Assembly (NCBI GenBank): GCA_950022655.1
Contig: OX465579.1
Location: 18,761,088 to 18,825,087, forward strand
Origin: Alentia gelatinosa
Lineage: Eukaryota > Annelida > Polychaeta > Phyllodocida > Polynoidae
DNA: 64,000 nucleotides
Direction: 5' to 3'
Shown here: piece after piece, positions 39,816 to 54,800 of the stretch
Layout of the letters: every line of letters starts with the position of its first letter
How positions within the stretch are numbered: position 1 is the stretch's first letter
Translations under genes and position numbers: made by a program
Notes under the pieces: model-generated
Database searches by the model: none
The model's input: the letters and a program-made list of their open reading frames with translations, nothing else
What the model was told of the DNA's origin: nothing

Positions 39816-42800
39816 GTGAGTTTTCCTCTTTCTAAGAATATTTTACTGTACAGCAGATGGTAGTTTCACCTTGTGAATGTCAGTTGTCTCATGTCATAGC
39901 TTGCTGGTGTTATCGCTCGATAGCCGTAACGTAAAGGGTATCAGACGATTCGCACTGGCAGCCCATTCTTGTTTGTTTGTTTGTTTGGGTGATTTTACGT
40001 CCGGTCAACCGTCACAGGTCCTTTCCAGACTTCCTCATTATTTACAATCATGGATTCATCCAATTGTTTGTATACTTACTCAACTTTGGTCTACTTGTAG
40101 CAGTGGGACCCTATGCCCATTTTATAGTGCTGCCTCACTGAAGGGCTGTGCTGCAGACCATTGACACAATATTCCGCCGGTCACATTATACTGACAACGG
40201 CAAACCAGTCGCTGGAACATACCAATCGGGTCAGTAAGCTGACGAGTATGAGGCTGCTCCCTGTGATTGGCTACAGGTCAAGCCGGCTGACAGTTTTGGT
40301 CAACCTCCCGTACCGGACTGGGTTTCCAAGTGCTCCTTGGAGGAGCAAGGGGGGTTCTGATAGAACTTTCCCTTCTGATATACTTTTAGAGCTTTTCAAA
40401 GATCTTGGTTTCCCTGAGGAACGCCAGGATTTCTTTCTTATCAGTGTTTTGAAATACACTTGTGCATAGACGTTGTACCTTACAGATACTTGTCCCTAGA
40501 CCTTTTTGTTGCCCGACAAGATAACATGAGATGGTTCACTGAGAGAACCATGTGGCATTGCTGGCACATAGGTTGTAATTCGCCTCGCACGAGGTGCCCA
40601 TGTGTTAGCTTTGAGTGGCCTATTCGTAGACGGGTAAGTCGTGTCATCTCACTTCTTGTAAGACCTGTGTTGTTTGGCTTCTTCTTATCAATCATTGGTA
40701 TGATGGTGTGGAGTTTGAGATACATAAGGGTTGTAGGACTTAGTGAAGTTGTTTTCTAGGGAACAATCTGGTCAATAAACGTTTAACCCATTTCAATAAA
40801 TGTTCATGAAATTCACCCATATTTATCTTCATTTATAGGAGTGCTGCACAAGGGAAAACAGCAGCTACATTGACAAAAAGGTATGAATTACAATATTCTT
40901 GTATGTTGCCTAGGGACACCCATTATGATGGGGATTGTTATGTGATCTTGTTTTAGGTTTTATACAATTTCAATGTTGGCGATATTGTACAGCTTTTGGA
41001 TATAAAGTTCTCATTTCTGAGTTCTTTTTCAATCAAAACTATGGCACATAAATTTCAGGGTTTCTTATATTAGTCTTTTGACCTAAAACACCAGGGGGGT
41101 GTTTTTCAGTTGAGACGATCTTAAGTTGAGACCCGTTTCAGAGCCAAAGTGTTTTTCAGTTGAGACGATCTTAGGGGATCTCAAGTTGAGACTAAGATAA
41201 GACCGTTTAGGGTGCTTTGGGTGTTTTTCAGTTGAGACGATCTCAGGGATCTCAAGTGAAAGGATCTCAACTTCGGTCTCAACTTGAGACCAGTTGATAC
41301 TTGTCTTAACTTTCTCATCCGGTGCCAAAACTTATCAAAATTAAAAGATATTTAGAGCCAAGTGTATTAATAACCTGGCAAACCTATATTACAATTTTCA
41401 TAATTTTATTGTGGCTATTATGACCAAGAGAAACAATTGATAAGCAACATAAAAATGGAGGCACTGCACCACTCAGCTAGTTTGTGCTGAATCTACTGTA
41501 ACGCTCAAAGTCAGTCTCAACTGGAGATCGGTCTCAACTTGAGATCAGTCTCAACTTGATATCACTCTATACAGAGGGCTAGGGATCTCAACTTAAGATC
41601 GTTTCAGCTGAGATCCCCTGTGTGGACTTGAGACAACGTCTGAAAAACACTTGCCGCCATTGATCTCAAATTCGGTCTCAGGATCTCTGATCAATCTTAG
41701 TGGATCTCAGTTTGAGATTGTCTCGACTGAAAAACAGCCCCCAGGGCCCTGTTTTTCTGTTGAGACGATCTCAAGTTGAGACAATTTGAAAGGCAAAATT
41801 TTTCTCTGTTGAGACGATCTCTTGGGATCTCAGGCTGAGACTGAGATGCTACTGTTTCGGGTGATTTCAGTGTTTTTCAGTTGTGATGATCTCAAGGGGT
41901 CTTAAGTGAAATGGTCTCCCAAACGGTCTATACCTGAGACCAGTTGATACTTATCATAAATTATTTTTTTAGGTGCTAAAACTTATTCAAATTAGAAAAT
42001 ATTTAGAGCGAAGGATACTAATAATCTGACATACCTAAATCCCAAATTTCACATTTTTCTTGTGGTTATTAAGACTGTGATAAACATTTGTCTTGAAATC
42101 TGAAAAATGCAGGCACTGCCCCACTCAACCAGCTAGTGTATACCTACTGTAATTCTCGATTTTATTTGAGCAAGTTAGGGTCAAGGTCACTCCATATTTA
42201 CAAATAACAACACTACCAATTCACTAAGAAAAACATGTCTGACTCTTGAAATATTCAATAGAAAATTATGAATTGTAGTATTCGATAGGATGGACATGGA
42301 GAATTATTCGCTGTAAATATGGTTTAATTTGTATAAGTATAAGTGTCTCAAATAAATAATTTCTGAGTGCAGTATCTTGTACCTGACAGAAATGATCTCT
42401 GGGGATCTCAGCTAAAACGAGCACAACCTGAGATCTGCTATGGCGCACTGAGACCATGACTGAAAAACACCTGCAGCCATTGATCTCCCAAATGGTCTCA
42501 GGATCGCTCACAGATCTCAGCAGATCTCAGCTAGTGATCGTCTCTACTGAAAAACAGGGCCCAGGTGATAAATCCCTCAACAGCAAAATAGATTAATATA
42601 CGGAAACTGGATTACTGTCTTCGTACGTCAAAAATATGCGGATAAATTATTGATCAGATACATCCCGATGCCAAAGGCTGAGGGGTGTATCTGATCAATA
42701 ATTGTACCAAGTATTTTGTAGTACTGAGACAGTCAGCCCGTTTTCGTATTATTATATACCTAAAAATGATGAAATCTTAGCTAGTCACGTGATCACATAC

Positions 42801-45800
42801 CCCGTACATCACACTGAGATCTACGGCTAAATATATGTCATGGGTAGCAGCGGGCAGTATGTGCAGGTCATACGGCCATAGGTATATACTAATAGGTGTT
42901 ATGTAATATATGATTAATAGTACTTAACGTTCCCATTTGTAATCAAACTATGAGAGTAGCATATTGTACAAAAATGAGATATATAAGGGTTGTAGGACTT
43001 AGTGGAGTTCTTGTCTAGGGAACAATCTTGTCTAGGGAACAATATAAGGAATACTCCAATTTCTGAAAGGGTAAAGTTCAAGAAAAAGGCACACAAAACG
43101 AGCAGGCATGAAAGAAGCCCTTCCTATAGAGGTACGCGACTATGGGATCAGTTAATACCGTACATACAATGTTCATCGAAAATTGAAGACTTTAAGCAGA
43201 AGTTAAGGACACTTAGTAATGGAAAAAAGTGAATGAAATAGTTGATCAGAAAACTTAAAGTGTTGTCATAAACTGGCCGTGAGGTAGTTACGACAAATAC
43301 AGGAACTGTAATGAAGTTAAAAATATTGGTACTAATATATATATTAATCAACTCATCCTTTCATGATCCATTTGCACTTGTACTCGAATTTGATTGTACA
43401 CATTTTTCTTGGATGTAAATCAATTGGAAGAACTCCCCTTGTGGGAGAAATTGAATAAACGAATCAAAAAAAAAACAAACAAAAAATCTGGTCAATAAAC
43501 GTTTAACCCATTTCAATAAATGTTCATGAAATTCACCCATATTTATCTTCATTTATAGGAGTGCTGCACAAGGGAAAACAGCAGCTGCATTGACAAAAAG
43601 GTATGGATTACAATATTCTAAATATTTTGCACTAAAATTGACTTACGAAACTGATAACAGGTAATATTTTAGGATTAGCTTATACAAATTTTGTGGTATA
43701 TACTAGGACTGCCCCCTATAAATATGGCCTTGCATCAGCTGTGGCCAGACTGGGGGCCATGGGCAAGCGAGCAGAAAAGTAAGTCGCAGCCACTGACAAC
43801 TTGGTGGCCTTGGCTGCCACATTTGGTGTTCCTTTTGTATAGAAAACCTGGCTAGCTGCCTTACAAAATTTGGGCATTATCACCATTACATGTTATCCTT
43901 TCAGATTTATAATAATAGGGTGCCAGAGTGAACCCCTGGTACCCTTTATGGCAACTGTACTGTCCCTCGACCATACTTGGTTTAAGTAATGTTTAATCTT
44001 TATTCACAGGAGTGGTCCGGAAAAGAGTAGTAAGATTCTTACTAGAAAAATTTATCGCATTCTATTGTTCTCATGTTCTTATCTTTTGTGTCTCTTTACA
44101 CTTGTTTGTTGATTAACTTAATACCTATTGCTGATATACTGACATTTAACTATAATATGAGTAAGCAATTAACCAAGTATAAATGCAGTGTGGTTAAATT
44201 AGTCTTATTTTCTCAGCTTACTTGATATTGAATAAATACACACTATTAGGAATAGTGAGGATATTACAAACACACAGATCGGAATAATGTTAATGTTGCA
44301 TATATCACCCACCTTTTAACTAATCATTTGAAAGAAAATGTTATGAATTATTAGAAACTCTACATAAGCATCATCTATTGTACTCATGAAATAATTACTA
44401 TCATCTCGGTGAGGTGCAAGAAAAATACATTTTCTACTCAGTAGCAATCTGTAGGCTCTATAGGTTTAGTATGGAGACTCTGCATTTGGTGGAAAATGCT
44501 TTACCCCACCAACTACTCTTATAACGAGAGTGTTGTTTTTCCATTGTAGGTAAATTTTCAACGACTGACGATGTACTGAAAATGATCGAGAAGTGTGGCA
44601 GAAGGGCATATAAATGTCCACTCTGTGATGTAAAGATCAGATCATCGTTGGCCAGGCATATACATAAGAAACACAAAGTAGATAAAGAGCCTGCCAGACG
44701 ATACAAAAAGGTTAGTTTTGTAGAAACTGGCTAGATTTATCTTTGAATATTGATTAAAATCAAAAGGTCTATTTCCCAATTTATGAAACTATTAATGGAA
44801 CTATAGCTTTAAATATCAATGACAGTTTGGTGAGGTGGGGTTTTAGAAAACTATATTTAATATGAATTGAATCTTATTAAGTTTGAGAAACCCAGATGAA
44901 GAAAATATGGAATGCACAGTAAAATTTCTATTGCTTTTATTGATACATCCACCCAACATGAAACTGCCATTAAGATATATAATTGTGATAAAATAAAACA
45001 AGTGTGGTAGTGGTCTTCTAGGAGATTAGCATAGAAGGTAATGCCTGAGATGATCAAGGGCCATTTTCTATTTACATGAAACCCATAAATATGCAATAGT
45101 GTATAATGAATACAATGTGAAGCTTTCTCTGAAACTAGTGAATGCTTTTAAGTGAAATGATACATTTGTAGAGTAATGTATGTTTACCTTATTTGACTCA
45201 TTATTATTAAGTCATCATAGGCTATATTACATTGTATTGGCAATTAAATTATTTCCTAATACTTTGAATGCCATTTTCTCAGGAATACAAAGTAGAGTTC
45301 CGCCGCCCAGGAGCCAAGAGGCAAAGGAAGGTGGTATGCTGCCCCATACTGTCCTGCGGCTCGGCAGTAACCAGAATCGATAAACATATCCGCCTTAGTC
45401 ATGACATAGATCCAACCTCACGGGCCTACAAGGATCTGCTAATATCTGCTCGCAGAGAAGAAAGAGTTACCATTGTGGAAATTCCTTCAAGGGAGAAGGA
45501 ATTAAAGTATGCAAAACTAATTCATATAATATGTATTGCCAATGGAATAAAAATCCAAAAGCCACATTAAGGGTCACATATCACATCTCACACACACAGT
45601 AATTGTTAGAGGGGTATTAGGAAGTGTTTAAATATTTTAGTACTAAGGTCTTCATTTAATAAATAATGTAATTTTCGGACATTGAACAGCTTAGCACAAA
45701 ATTTATTAGTGAAGTGATTTAAGAACGATGAAAAATTCAATAGAAATTTTTTTTTTTTTAAATGCACATAAACTTACTTTTTTGGTAATTAATAGTTAAT

Positions 45801-48800
45801 TTTAAATTTAGTTACCCACCTATAGAATTTGAAACGATCATCCTATATTACATGACTAACTGTTTCAGAGTCTTCAGTTTCAATATACATTCCCAACTAG
45901 CTGGCATACATTATTAATTTTAATGTTCAATCCACTTTACTGTATAATGACTTTATAAGTTAGAAAAAAATTCATAGGAAACTTGAAGGCAGTTATATCT
46001 AACTCATAAATGCTAATGCACATGCTATACTTATACTTTCACTCCTTTGGTCATGATAATAGGAGAAAACGTCCAGACTGTGGCCGAACTATGTCTTAGT
46101 TCGAGGTCACCTGTGTCGGACATTCGCCTCGTTATTATTGTTGTTCCATGTATTATTCTCATATGGTTATTCATAATATCCAAGAAGTATATACTATTTG
46201 CCCTACACATGTACTACTACACAGTTTTATTTAAATTGCAGGAGTGAAGTTGACAGAGATCGACTTATTTGTCGTCTGGCTGCAACGGCCCCGTGGAGGT
46301 CTTAAAGATATGCGGCGATCAAAACAAATTGGTCAACAGGCTAAGTACCTAATAGAAATGCTTGGCAGGCTTGCAGAGGCAAGTGAGAACATATCCCTAT
46401 TGGAGGACAAGTAAGACTACATTCATTTGCTTATTGATACCAAAATAATTATATAATCAAATCTCTGTTTAATTAGGAATATGAAGAACTCTCAGTTGGG
46501 ACACAAGTGGCACTAATAGGGGAAGAACCCATTTCATAAGTAAAGTAAAAAATGCTCCAAGCAATTCCCTATGTACCTGTTACCCACATAACATTATTTT
46601 AATAATTCTTCAGTGGTCAAATTCTTTTTTAGAACTATTATACTATTCGAACCAAGAACTACAGTCAGTGCACTACTCGGTCGGTATGCCACTGTTCTGC
46701 TTGACCCTAGCCTATCACTTCCATGTCTGACAAGCGAGAGCTACTGTGTCATCACCATAACTGAGGCAATATTGTAGGGAAGTGAAATAAACACATAAAT
46801 ATGGGAAATAACATGAGTAGTAACTTGGAATTATAAAATTATTCATTTATTATTGATTTATAAAATTTTACGTTTGCTAAACTAAGGGAATGGCCACCTC
46901 AACAGGGAGACTACTAATGAAAGGTGATTTTGGGGTTACCACTGTTGGTGCCACTGTTACATTCCTACCACTCGCTTTTACCCCACTACTAGTGAAACAG
47001 GTCAGAAAGTGATATCTCCCAAATGGAATTTTATGCTAATTAATAATTTGATGCATAGTAATATTCATGCATATGCCAGTATATTGCATAGTATTCTTTC
47101 TAAGTAGCATATAACCACTCACATGTAAAACTAGTCTAAATCGTGAGTACCATCCACTTTTATTTGACTGTTGGCATAGCAATATTATTCAGGTTCAGAT
47201 GCACTTTTGGGCATACAACTTATTTGTATGCCAGGGTATGTCCATAAAGAATTCCTGATTACTAGGGAAACTTGCTATAAGGTGGATAATAAAGCTGTAT
47301 ACAATAGTAGTATCTTACATTTATATAAGACTATCATTAAAAAAGCATTCTTTTCCATTTTAATGAAGGTTCATTTTAAATGCCGAGGCAGAGGGCAGGA
47401 AGTTTTCTACGGTCAAGTGCTACTTGTTGGCAATGGCCAAATTCATAGAATTTGGCCATTTGGAAGATCGAACTTGGGTGGGAGACCACGCACGGACCTT
47501 GAAGCAGCTTCAGCTCTTCTGCACCAGCCTGTCTAACAGGATCCAAATTGAGTCAGCAGAGAAAGCAACTGATGATGAAGGTATTGTTTTACTGTAAAAT
47601 TGGTTGCTGGATTAAGAACATCAATATAGCGATATTTTCTAGTAGGCATGCTAGTGTAGTGGGACGGGAATCCAGCAGTGTTCGTTTGTTTCACGGAAGG
47701 TGGCGCGATATGCCGATCCTTACTGTGCAGTGATTCCGGACAACGCCGCACACGAGAGTGGCGCGGTGGAGACCGGGATTACGTAACGCTTAGTATATAT
47801 ACTCAGCGTTCACAGTAGGTCGACAGGCTGTCCTCGCGCGTCCCTTCTACGGAACGGATCCTTGGGCCCTCACTTTGCAGGCGGGTTCTTGTAACCTTCC
47901 TGGTGGTTAGGCTGATCTTCCGGATTGGCCTATCCAGCGTTACCTAGCACCTATGTGCTAGGGTACTGTACTTGTAGGGAAGATCTTCCAGATCTTTCCG
48001 GGAAGTAAGTGATTAATAAACATCCTTGTTTATTAAGTGACGTTGTTGTGTTATGTGTGAATAGGTCTGTGCAAACTAACCGAAAACCGAACCAACCTAC
48101 GTAAGTGCGTAGGGTGGGATCCTGCCTGGAACTAGCGTTCCGGATTGGGGTCATCCAACCTGCTAGACAGGCGGCGACCACCACACTGGTGCCATGACCA
48201 GGATCCCAGGTTGCTTGCACAACCCGGGATTCTCGGTAAATGCACGGATCTGGAATAAAAACCAGATCTGAACAGGAGAGTGAAGATGGGGAGGTAACTT
48301 CTCAACAAACTCTTCCGGCCCGGAATGACGACAAGTCTCCAAAACCAGAGGGAGGGGGTGAAACCCAGAAGTCTGGCAAGGAGAAATCTCGGAAGAGAAC
48401 CGCCGCTCAGAATCTGAGTTCGACGGTCCTGAAGAGTTTCAGTCCGGCGGCCGACAGCCGACATGGCCCCGCAAGGGATCTGGAGGGACTCAGTAAAATT
48501 GGGTCTCAGACAGATAGTCCCGGAGAGTCTAGTACTCCCCGGAATAGGTCGGAAAATACCTTAAGGGTATCTTCCGAGGAAGTTCCTGTAGGTTTCCTTG
48601 GACCCGAACTCTTAGCCGAGTTTGATAGGGAAAGGGAAGCCAGAGACATGTGTCGGGAACTAGAAGCTCGAAACCGTGAGATCGCCGAGAAGGTAGCCCA
48701 AAGGCACCATAACTTGGAAGAACTCTCGGTTCGCGAGATTGAGACTCTAGAAAAAATCGAGCGTTTGGACCAACATGTACAATACATGAAGGACCAAGTT

Positions 48801-51800
48801 CGACTAGCAGAGACAGAATCATCCCAACGGATGCCTATGTCCCAAGCTGGCTGGAGTAATGTGAGAGATCATCTATATTCCCCACCAGGAAGAGTAGAGG
48901 ATCCAGAGAAGACCCCTAACAGATTCATATCTGGAACAAAGGGTGTAAAGACTCCTTTGGTTAGCTTCCGGCTACCCTCTGAGTCAAGAATGGGTTCTCC
49001 GAGTTCCGAACGTACTAGTAAAGCTATAGCTGAACTAGGGTTCAACTCGTTCAACCAAGTCCGGGAACAGGATCGGATCTTTAACTTGTCAATGGTGAGA
49101 GCTGACAAGGTTCCGATGATGCGCCCAGAGAACGCAGCCAGAAAAAACGCTGTCATTCCAAAACCTTACGGGAAAGGAATGGAATGGGAACACTGGTTCG
49201 CGGGATTTTGTGAGGACATACAATGTAATGGCTGGAATAAAGTCGATGCATTGCCATACCTCAAAAGAGCGTTGCGAGATGGACCCGGGGAAGCTGCACT
49301 TCGCGCTTTTCGCCGTTCCGGTGGTACGGAATGGGATGAGTTAGTGGAGGTAGCCTCATACTACTGTGGTCAGTTGGTAACGCTGAACCCCCGTTCCACT
49401 TTTTTAAAGAGGATCCAGGGAAAAGAGGAGACAACTCGCGCCTATGGGCTAGCTTTGCAACAAATGTTGTTAGAGGTTTACCCAGGGACGGGATTAGATT
49501 CTCCTGCGCTGCATGAAGATCTACAAACTCAGTTTGTAAAAGGACTTCGAGATGATGACGTGAGAGCGGAAGTCATCTCTAAATGGGAGCCCGGTATGAA
49601 CTTCATGCAGGTATTGCGAATAGTAGATGCCTATGAACAACGGTGTATACTATTCGGAAAATATGCTAATCCCGGGAAAACTTCTCGGGTTAACATAGTG
49701 GGTTCTACTTGGTCACAAGTAGAGGAAGATACCTACGAGTGTCAGGAAGCGGAAATAGAGGATATACTCTCTAATGTCCGCTCGATGGTACTCGGAAGAG
49801 GAGGCTTCAATAGACGGGGACGTGGAAGAGGTCGAACCCCTAGCTTTGGAAGGAACAGCGATGTACCTTCTGTGGCAGAGGCAAAACCAATAACCACTGA
49901 TCCTGAAGGAAATTCCTCAGAGGTTATGAAGTTGTTGACCAAAATCAATGAAAGACTGAATCAGGTGGAGAAAAACCAGCTGGATGTCCGACGTTGTTGG
50001 CGGTGCAACAAAATGGGACATATCTCTCCAGATTGTCCAGAAACCCGGAACGTTACTACGGTGGAAACATCTCGTAGTCTGCCTGCGTTGATGGTTGCCT
50101 CTCAGGGTGAACCGGAAAACAAAGGAGGACTGTAGCGAGTGGCAACACTGCGGTCCGGGAAGGAAAGTGCCAGGAAACACAAACCTGTGAGATGTATAAG
50201 GAGGAAAATATTTCCAACTTACCAGAAAAGGGGAAGATACAAAATACGGTCGCAACGATTTGTAGTAAGTATCTTTCACCCGGGCATCCTTGTCTGCAAT
50301 GGCTTTGTCAACGCGGATGGGATCTTGGAACCTTAGATGGAATCTCACGGTTTATAAGACAACCGTCCCCTTTGGGAGGACGTCGTTGGTATGTGCCGGC
50401 TAGAATTCAAGGAAGAAAAGTGGATCTATTGTTGGATACTGGTGCTAGTCGCTCTGTGTTAAACAACGGACTCTATCAGTCTCTTGGATTTGCGCAGGAA
50501 TGTCATGTTCCTGGAGCCTCGGCAAAAGCTGCTAATGGTACTCATATGAGGTGCTATGGTAGTGTGATTATTCCAGTCTCAATAGGTAACACTGAATTCG
50601 TATGGGGTCCCATACTCAGTGATATCGAAGAAAGTGGAATATTAGGCGTAGATTTTCTCACCCTCTATGGAGGCTCTGTAGATCTACCCGATGGCACTCT
50701 CCGACTCAAATTTCCTGAGTTAATGGAGGTGGAATGTAGTTGTCGACGGATCTCTTCATTGATTTCTGTCCGACAAGATGTGGGCATCCCCCCCAGCAGA
50801 TGGTTAATGTCCTGATAGCTGGGGAAGGTGACTTACCACGTGGAGATGCACTTTTCGAGCCAGACCCAGAACTGTTTTCTAAAAAAGGAATACAGGCCTG
50901 GGATACCCTGATCGGAAGTGCCAGAGAAGGATCAATTCCTATAAGTAATCATACCTCCGGGTTGATTAAATTAAGGAAGGGTGATACATTGGGCTGGGTA
51001 ACTCTAGCTCATGTGGATGGCCTAGTGGACTCCAGTCCACAGGGAATCACACCTATTCCCGTTTCCGAAATAACCGGGGAAGATGGACAATCTAAACTGG
51101 AAAGGTCGGACTTAATAGGAAATGATTATGAAGAAGTGCGGGTTAGTGCTATCGATACAGGAACGGGATCCCTTCCAGTTCCGAGTCCATTGCACGAAAC
51201 TCTGGAAACTTTAGTTCAGACGACAGACGCACTAAACAGTGGGGAACGACATGAACTAAGGATTCTTTTGAAAAAGATGGAGTCAATCTTTACTCGACCT
51301 GGAGATCCCTTGGGGAGAACGGATCGAGTAGAACACACGATTGACACTGAAGGTCATCAACCTTTCCGCCTTCCTTATCGACGGCTACCTCCGGTAAAAC
51401 GGGAAGCTTTAGAAGAGGAAGTAGGGAAAATGATGGACCAGAAAGTAATCATCCCCAGTGCAAGTCCTTGGGCTAGTCCAGTGGTAATGGTTACTAAAAA
51501 GGATGGTACTTGCCGATTCTGTATTGATTACAGAAAATTGAATGGTATCAACCGGAAAAATGCCTACCCAATACCCCGGATCGATGAGAGTCTCGACTCT
51601 CTGGGAGGGAACCAGTGGTTTTGTACTCTGGATCTCCAGTCTGGATATTGGCAGGTAAAGATGAACAGTGGCGATCAGTCTAAAACGGCGTTCACCACTC
51701 ATCAAGGGCTTTACGAGTTCACAGTAATGCCATTTGGCCTCTGTAACGCCCCTACAACTTTCGAATCCATGATGGATCAGATGTTGCGGGGTCTACAGTG

Positions 51801-54800
51801 GAAAAAGTGTTTGGTTTATTTAGACGACATAATCATCTTCGGAAAGAATTATGTTGAATGTTTAGAAAACCTGAGAGAGGTATTTGAGCGTATTCAATCT
51901 TATGGGTTGAAACTCAAACCTCAAAAATGTAAGCTGTTTCGCAAATCTGTGGAATACTTAGGACGGATAGTTTCCGGAAATGGAATCCGGGCAGATCCTT
52001 CTAAGTTGGAGGTAGTGGCTAATTGGCCACGCCCCCAGAATATAAAAGACATAAGGTCTTTCCTAGGATTTTGTTCGTATTACCGCGACTTTATCCCGGG
52101 TTTTTCTGAAATTGCACACCCTATGCAACAGTATGTAGTACTAGATAAGCCAGGGAAGCAAAAAGAGATCCAATGGACTCCGGAAGCTGAACACGCTTTT
52201 CTGGGACTAAAAAGAAAGTTTACGGAGACCCCCGTATTGAAATACCCTCTAGCCCAGGGTCGGTTCATTCTCGACACTGACGCTAGTAATGAGAGTATTG
52301 GAGCGGCTTTGTCTCAGATACAAGATGGTATAGAAGTTCCAATAGCTTTTGCCAGCAACAGCTTAAGTAAAAGTCAGCGGAACTACTGTACTACTAAGAG
52401 GGAACTCTTAGCGGTTGTGGTGTATGTAAGAAAATATCGACACTTCTTAGCAGGTGGAGATTTCATCCTACGTACTGACCATTCTTCTCTCAAATGGCTC
52501 TTTAACTTTAAAGACGCCGAGGGAATGATTGGAAGATGGCTGGCAGCTCTCTCCGAATTCGGGTTGACTAACTGCCAGATTGAACACCGGGCTGGAAAGT
52601 CACACATTAATGCGGATTGTCTCTCAAGGAGACCAGTGCGGAAATGTGGACGACCAGATTGCCGGGATTGTGGTGAGCATAGAGCAGTCATAGCTACTCT
52701 ACGTTCCCAGAAAGTGAAGCCGCCATTAAACTATCAGTGGACACTAGAACAGATTAAGGAAAGTCAACAGGCTGACCCGGATTTGTTCCGGTTAACTAAA
52801 CTGATAGCTAATGGACTCCATAGGCCTACAGGACCCGAGATCTCACCTGAAAACCGAGAATTTCGGAATCTATGTGGTCAATGGAAAGAGCTAGAGGTAC
52901 GTGATGGAGTATTATATCGATGGAGAACCACATTGCAACCACTTAAACGTGCTCTACAACTAGTGGTCCCTCGAGAATTACGATCCGGACTAATGACCCT
53001 ATGTCATGAACATAGGAGTGCAGCTCATCTAGGACGGAAAAGAACGGTAGCCAGAATAAGGCGTCGTTACTACTGGCCTGGAATGGGTGCAGATATTCGA
53101 AGATGGATATCTGGATGTTCCATATGTAGCAAAGTCAAACCCGGGGTAGGACTCGGAAAGATGCCGTTACAACAGGAACTGTTTGGTGTCAGGTTTGCCA
53201 GAATCGCTCTAGATATCATATCTGGTATCGACGAGTCAGAGGAAGGAAATACCTGTATGATGGTGGTGATGGAATATTACACAAAATATGTGCAGATCTA
53301 TCCCATGAAAAATCACAAAGCTGCCACGTGTGCGGAAGCTTTAGTGAAAAACTGGATGTTGCCTTTTGGAACTCCGAGCGTACTACATTCCGACCAAGGA
53401 AGGGAATTTGAATCCCAGATCTGGAAAGAAATGTGTAGGATACTCGAGATTAAAAAGACACATACGAATCCATATCGTCCCCAATCAGATGGTATGGTAG
53501 AGAGATTCAACTGGACATTGATCCAGTGTCTTCGGACCCTGGTAGATGAAAATCGGAATAATTGGGATGAATTAGCACCATTTATAGCTCACGCATATAA
53601 TGGGACCATTCATTCAAGCACGGGGTGTTCACCTAATTTACTCGTCTTTGGCGAGGAAATAGTAATGCCCGCGGACATAGTCTATGGGGTTCCTGGAATG
53701 TCTACGGATGATCCTTGTCCCATAGGATTTGTCGAAAAACTCAGAGAACGTTTTGTAGAGGGATATTACCTTGCGAGACGAAATCTGACGAAAGCAGCAG
53801 AGTGGCAAAAGACTGGACATGACGTCAATCTTAAACCACGTAAGTTCCGAGTAGGAGACCGGGTTGTACGATACCACACTCCGTTGGTAAATGTAAAACT
53901 CGCTCCTAACTGGGACGGACCATTCAGAATTGTTCAATTATTGTCAGAAATGACAGTAGTGATAGAAGACGAATGGTCAAGAAGGCGTTATAAATCCCAT
54001 GTAGCTCGTTTACGACTATGGGAAGGAAAGCGTGAATGTTCCGACTTTGAAGTTTCACACCCTGCTACAAAGCGAGATGTGTCACTGAACACGGGTCCTA
54101 CTGGGAAACCAGGGAGGTCCCGGGTTCAAAGAGCCGGGAAGCCGGGCGTCAAACCCCCGTCAACACGGCGGAGGCAGACCCCGATAGGGAAGTCCCGGTC
54201 AAAGGTTACCGGGGTTCCGAGTGGGTGCTCGCCTACACGGCGAAAACCGGGACGTCCGCGGAAGGTGATTCCTACTTACGCTAACCTAAAAAAGGAAGTG
54301 TGGGTAGAAGAAAAACCTGACACGGAAAAGTCTAAATTTGCTACAAATCGAGCCGTGTATAATAAACATGGTTCGAGATGTAGAATGGAGTCTAAAATAG
54401 ACTCAAAACCCCGCCGCAGCTCTCGATTAAAATCGAAGGCTGTGGTTAACTACAAAGAGTAGTGGTGCCGGGGTTGTCGAAAACACAACGAGAAGCAATG
54501 GTACGAAATGTAGATCGTTGGTAGTCAGTGACATGTCGATTATACATGAATGTTGATCAAATAGTTACCTTAAAATCAGTCGTTATGTGCCGCAGCCCAG
54601 ACGTTGCTCTAAGGGACCCCGTCGAGGACCCTCTAGAGGCTGCAGAATTGCCGAACGCTCTGAAAGGTCTGATCCATTTACATGGAAATTAGACAAGCCT
54701 CCCATACTATCAGCGAGATACACGACGGCGATAAGAATTCCCACACTACAGGGAACTCGGGGTGGAGCTCGAAAAGGGGTTTCCCCGGGTTCCGGAACCT

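Noticed and set aside
39578..40880. Direct splice from the THAP exon to the 42-base exon
   Set aside because: The THAP donor leaves one base, while the 42-base exon needs two. The direct join gives a stop within 12 codons. An additional exon or a separate gene is needed.
46047..46247. Short hydrophobic open frame upstream of exon 46242
   Set aside because: It overlaps a fold-back repeat. The hydrophobic run is A/T-rich coincidence, and it has no start context or domain.
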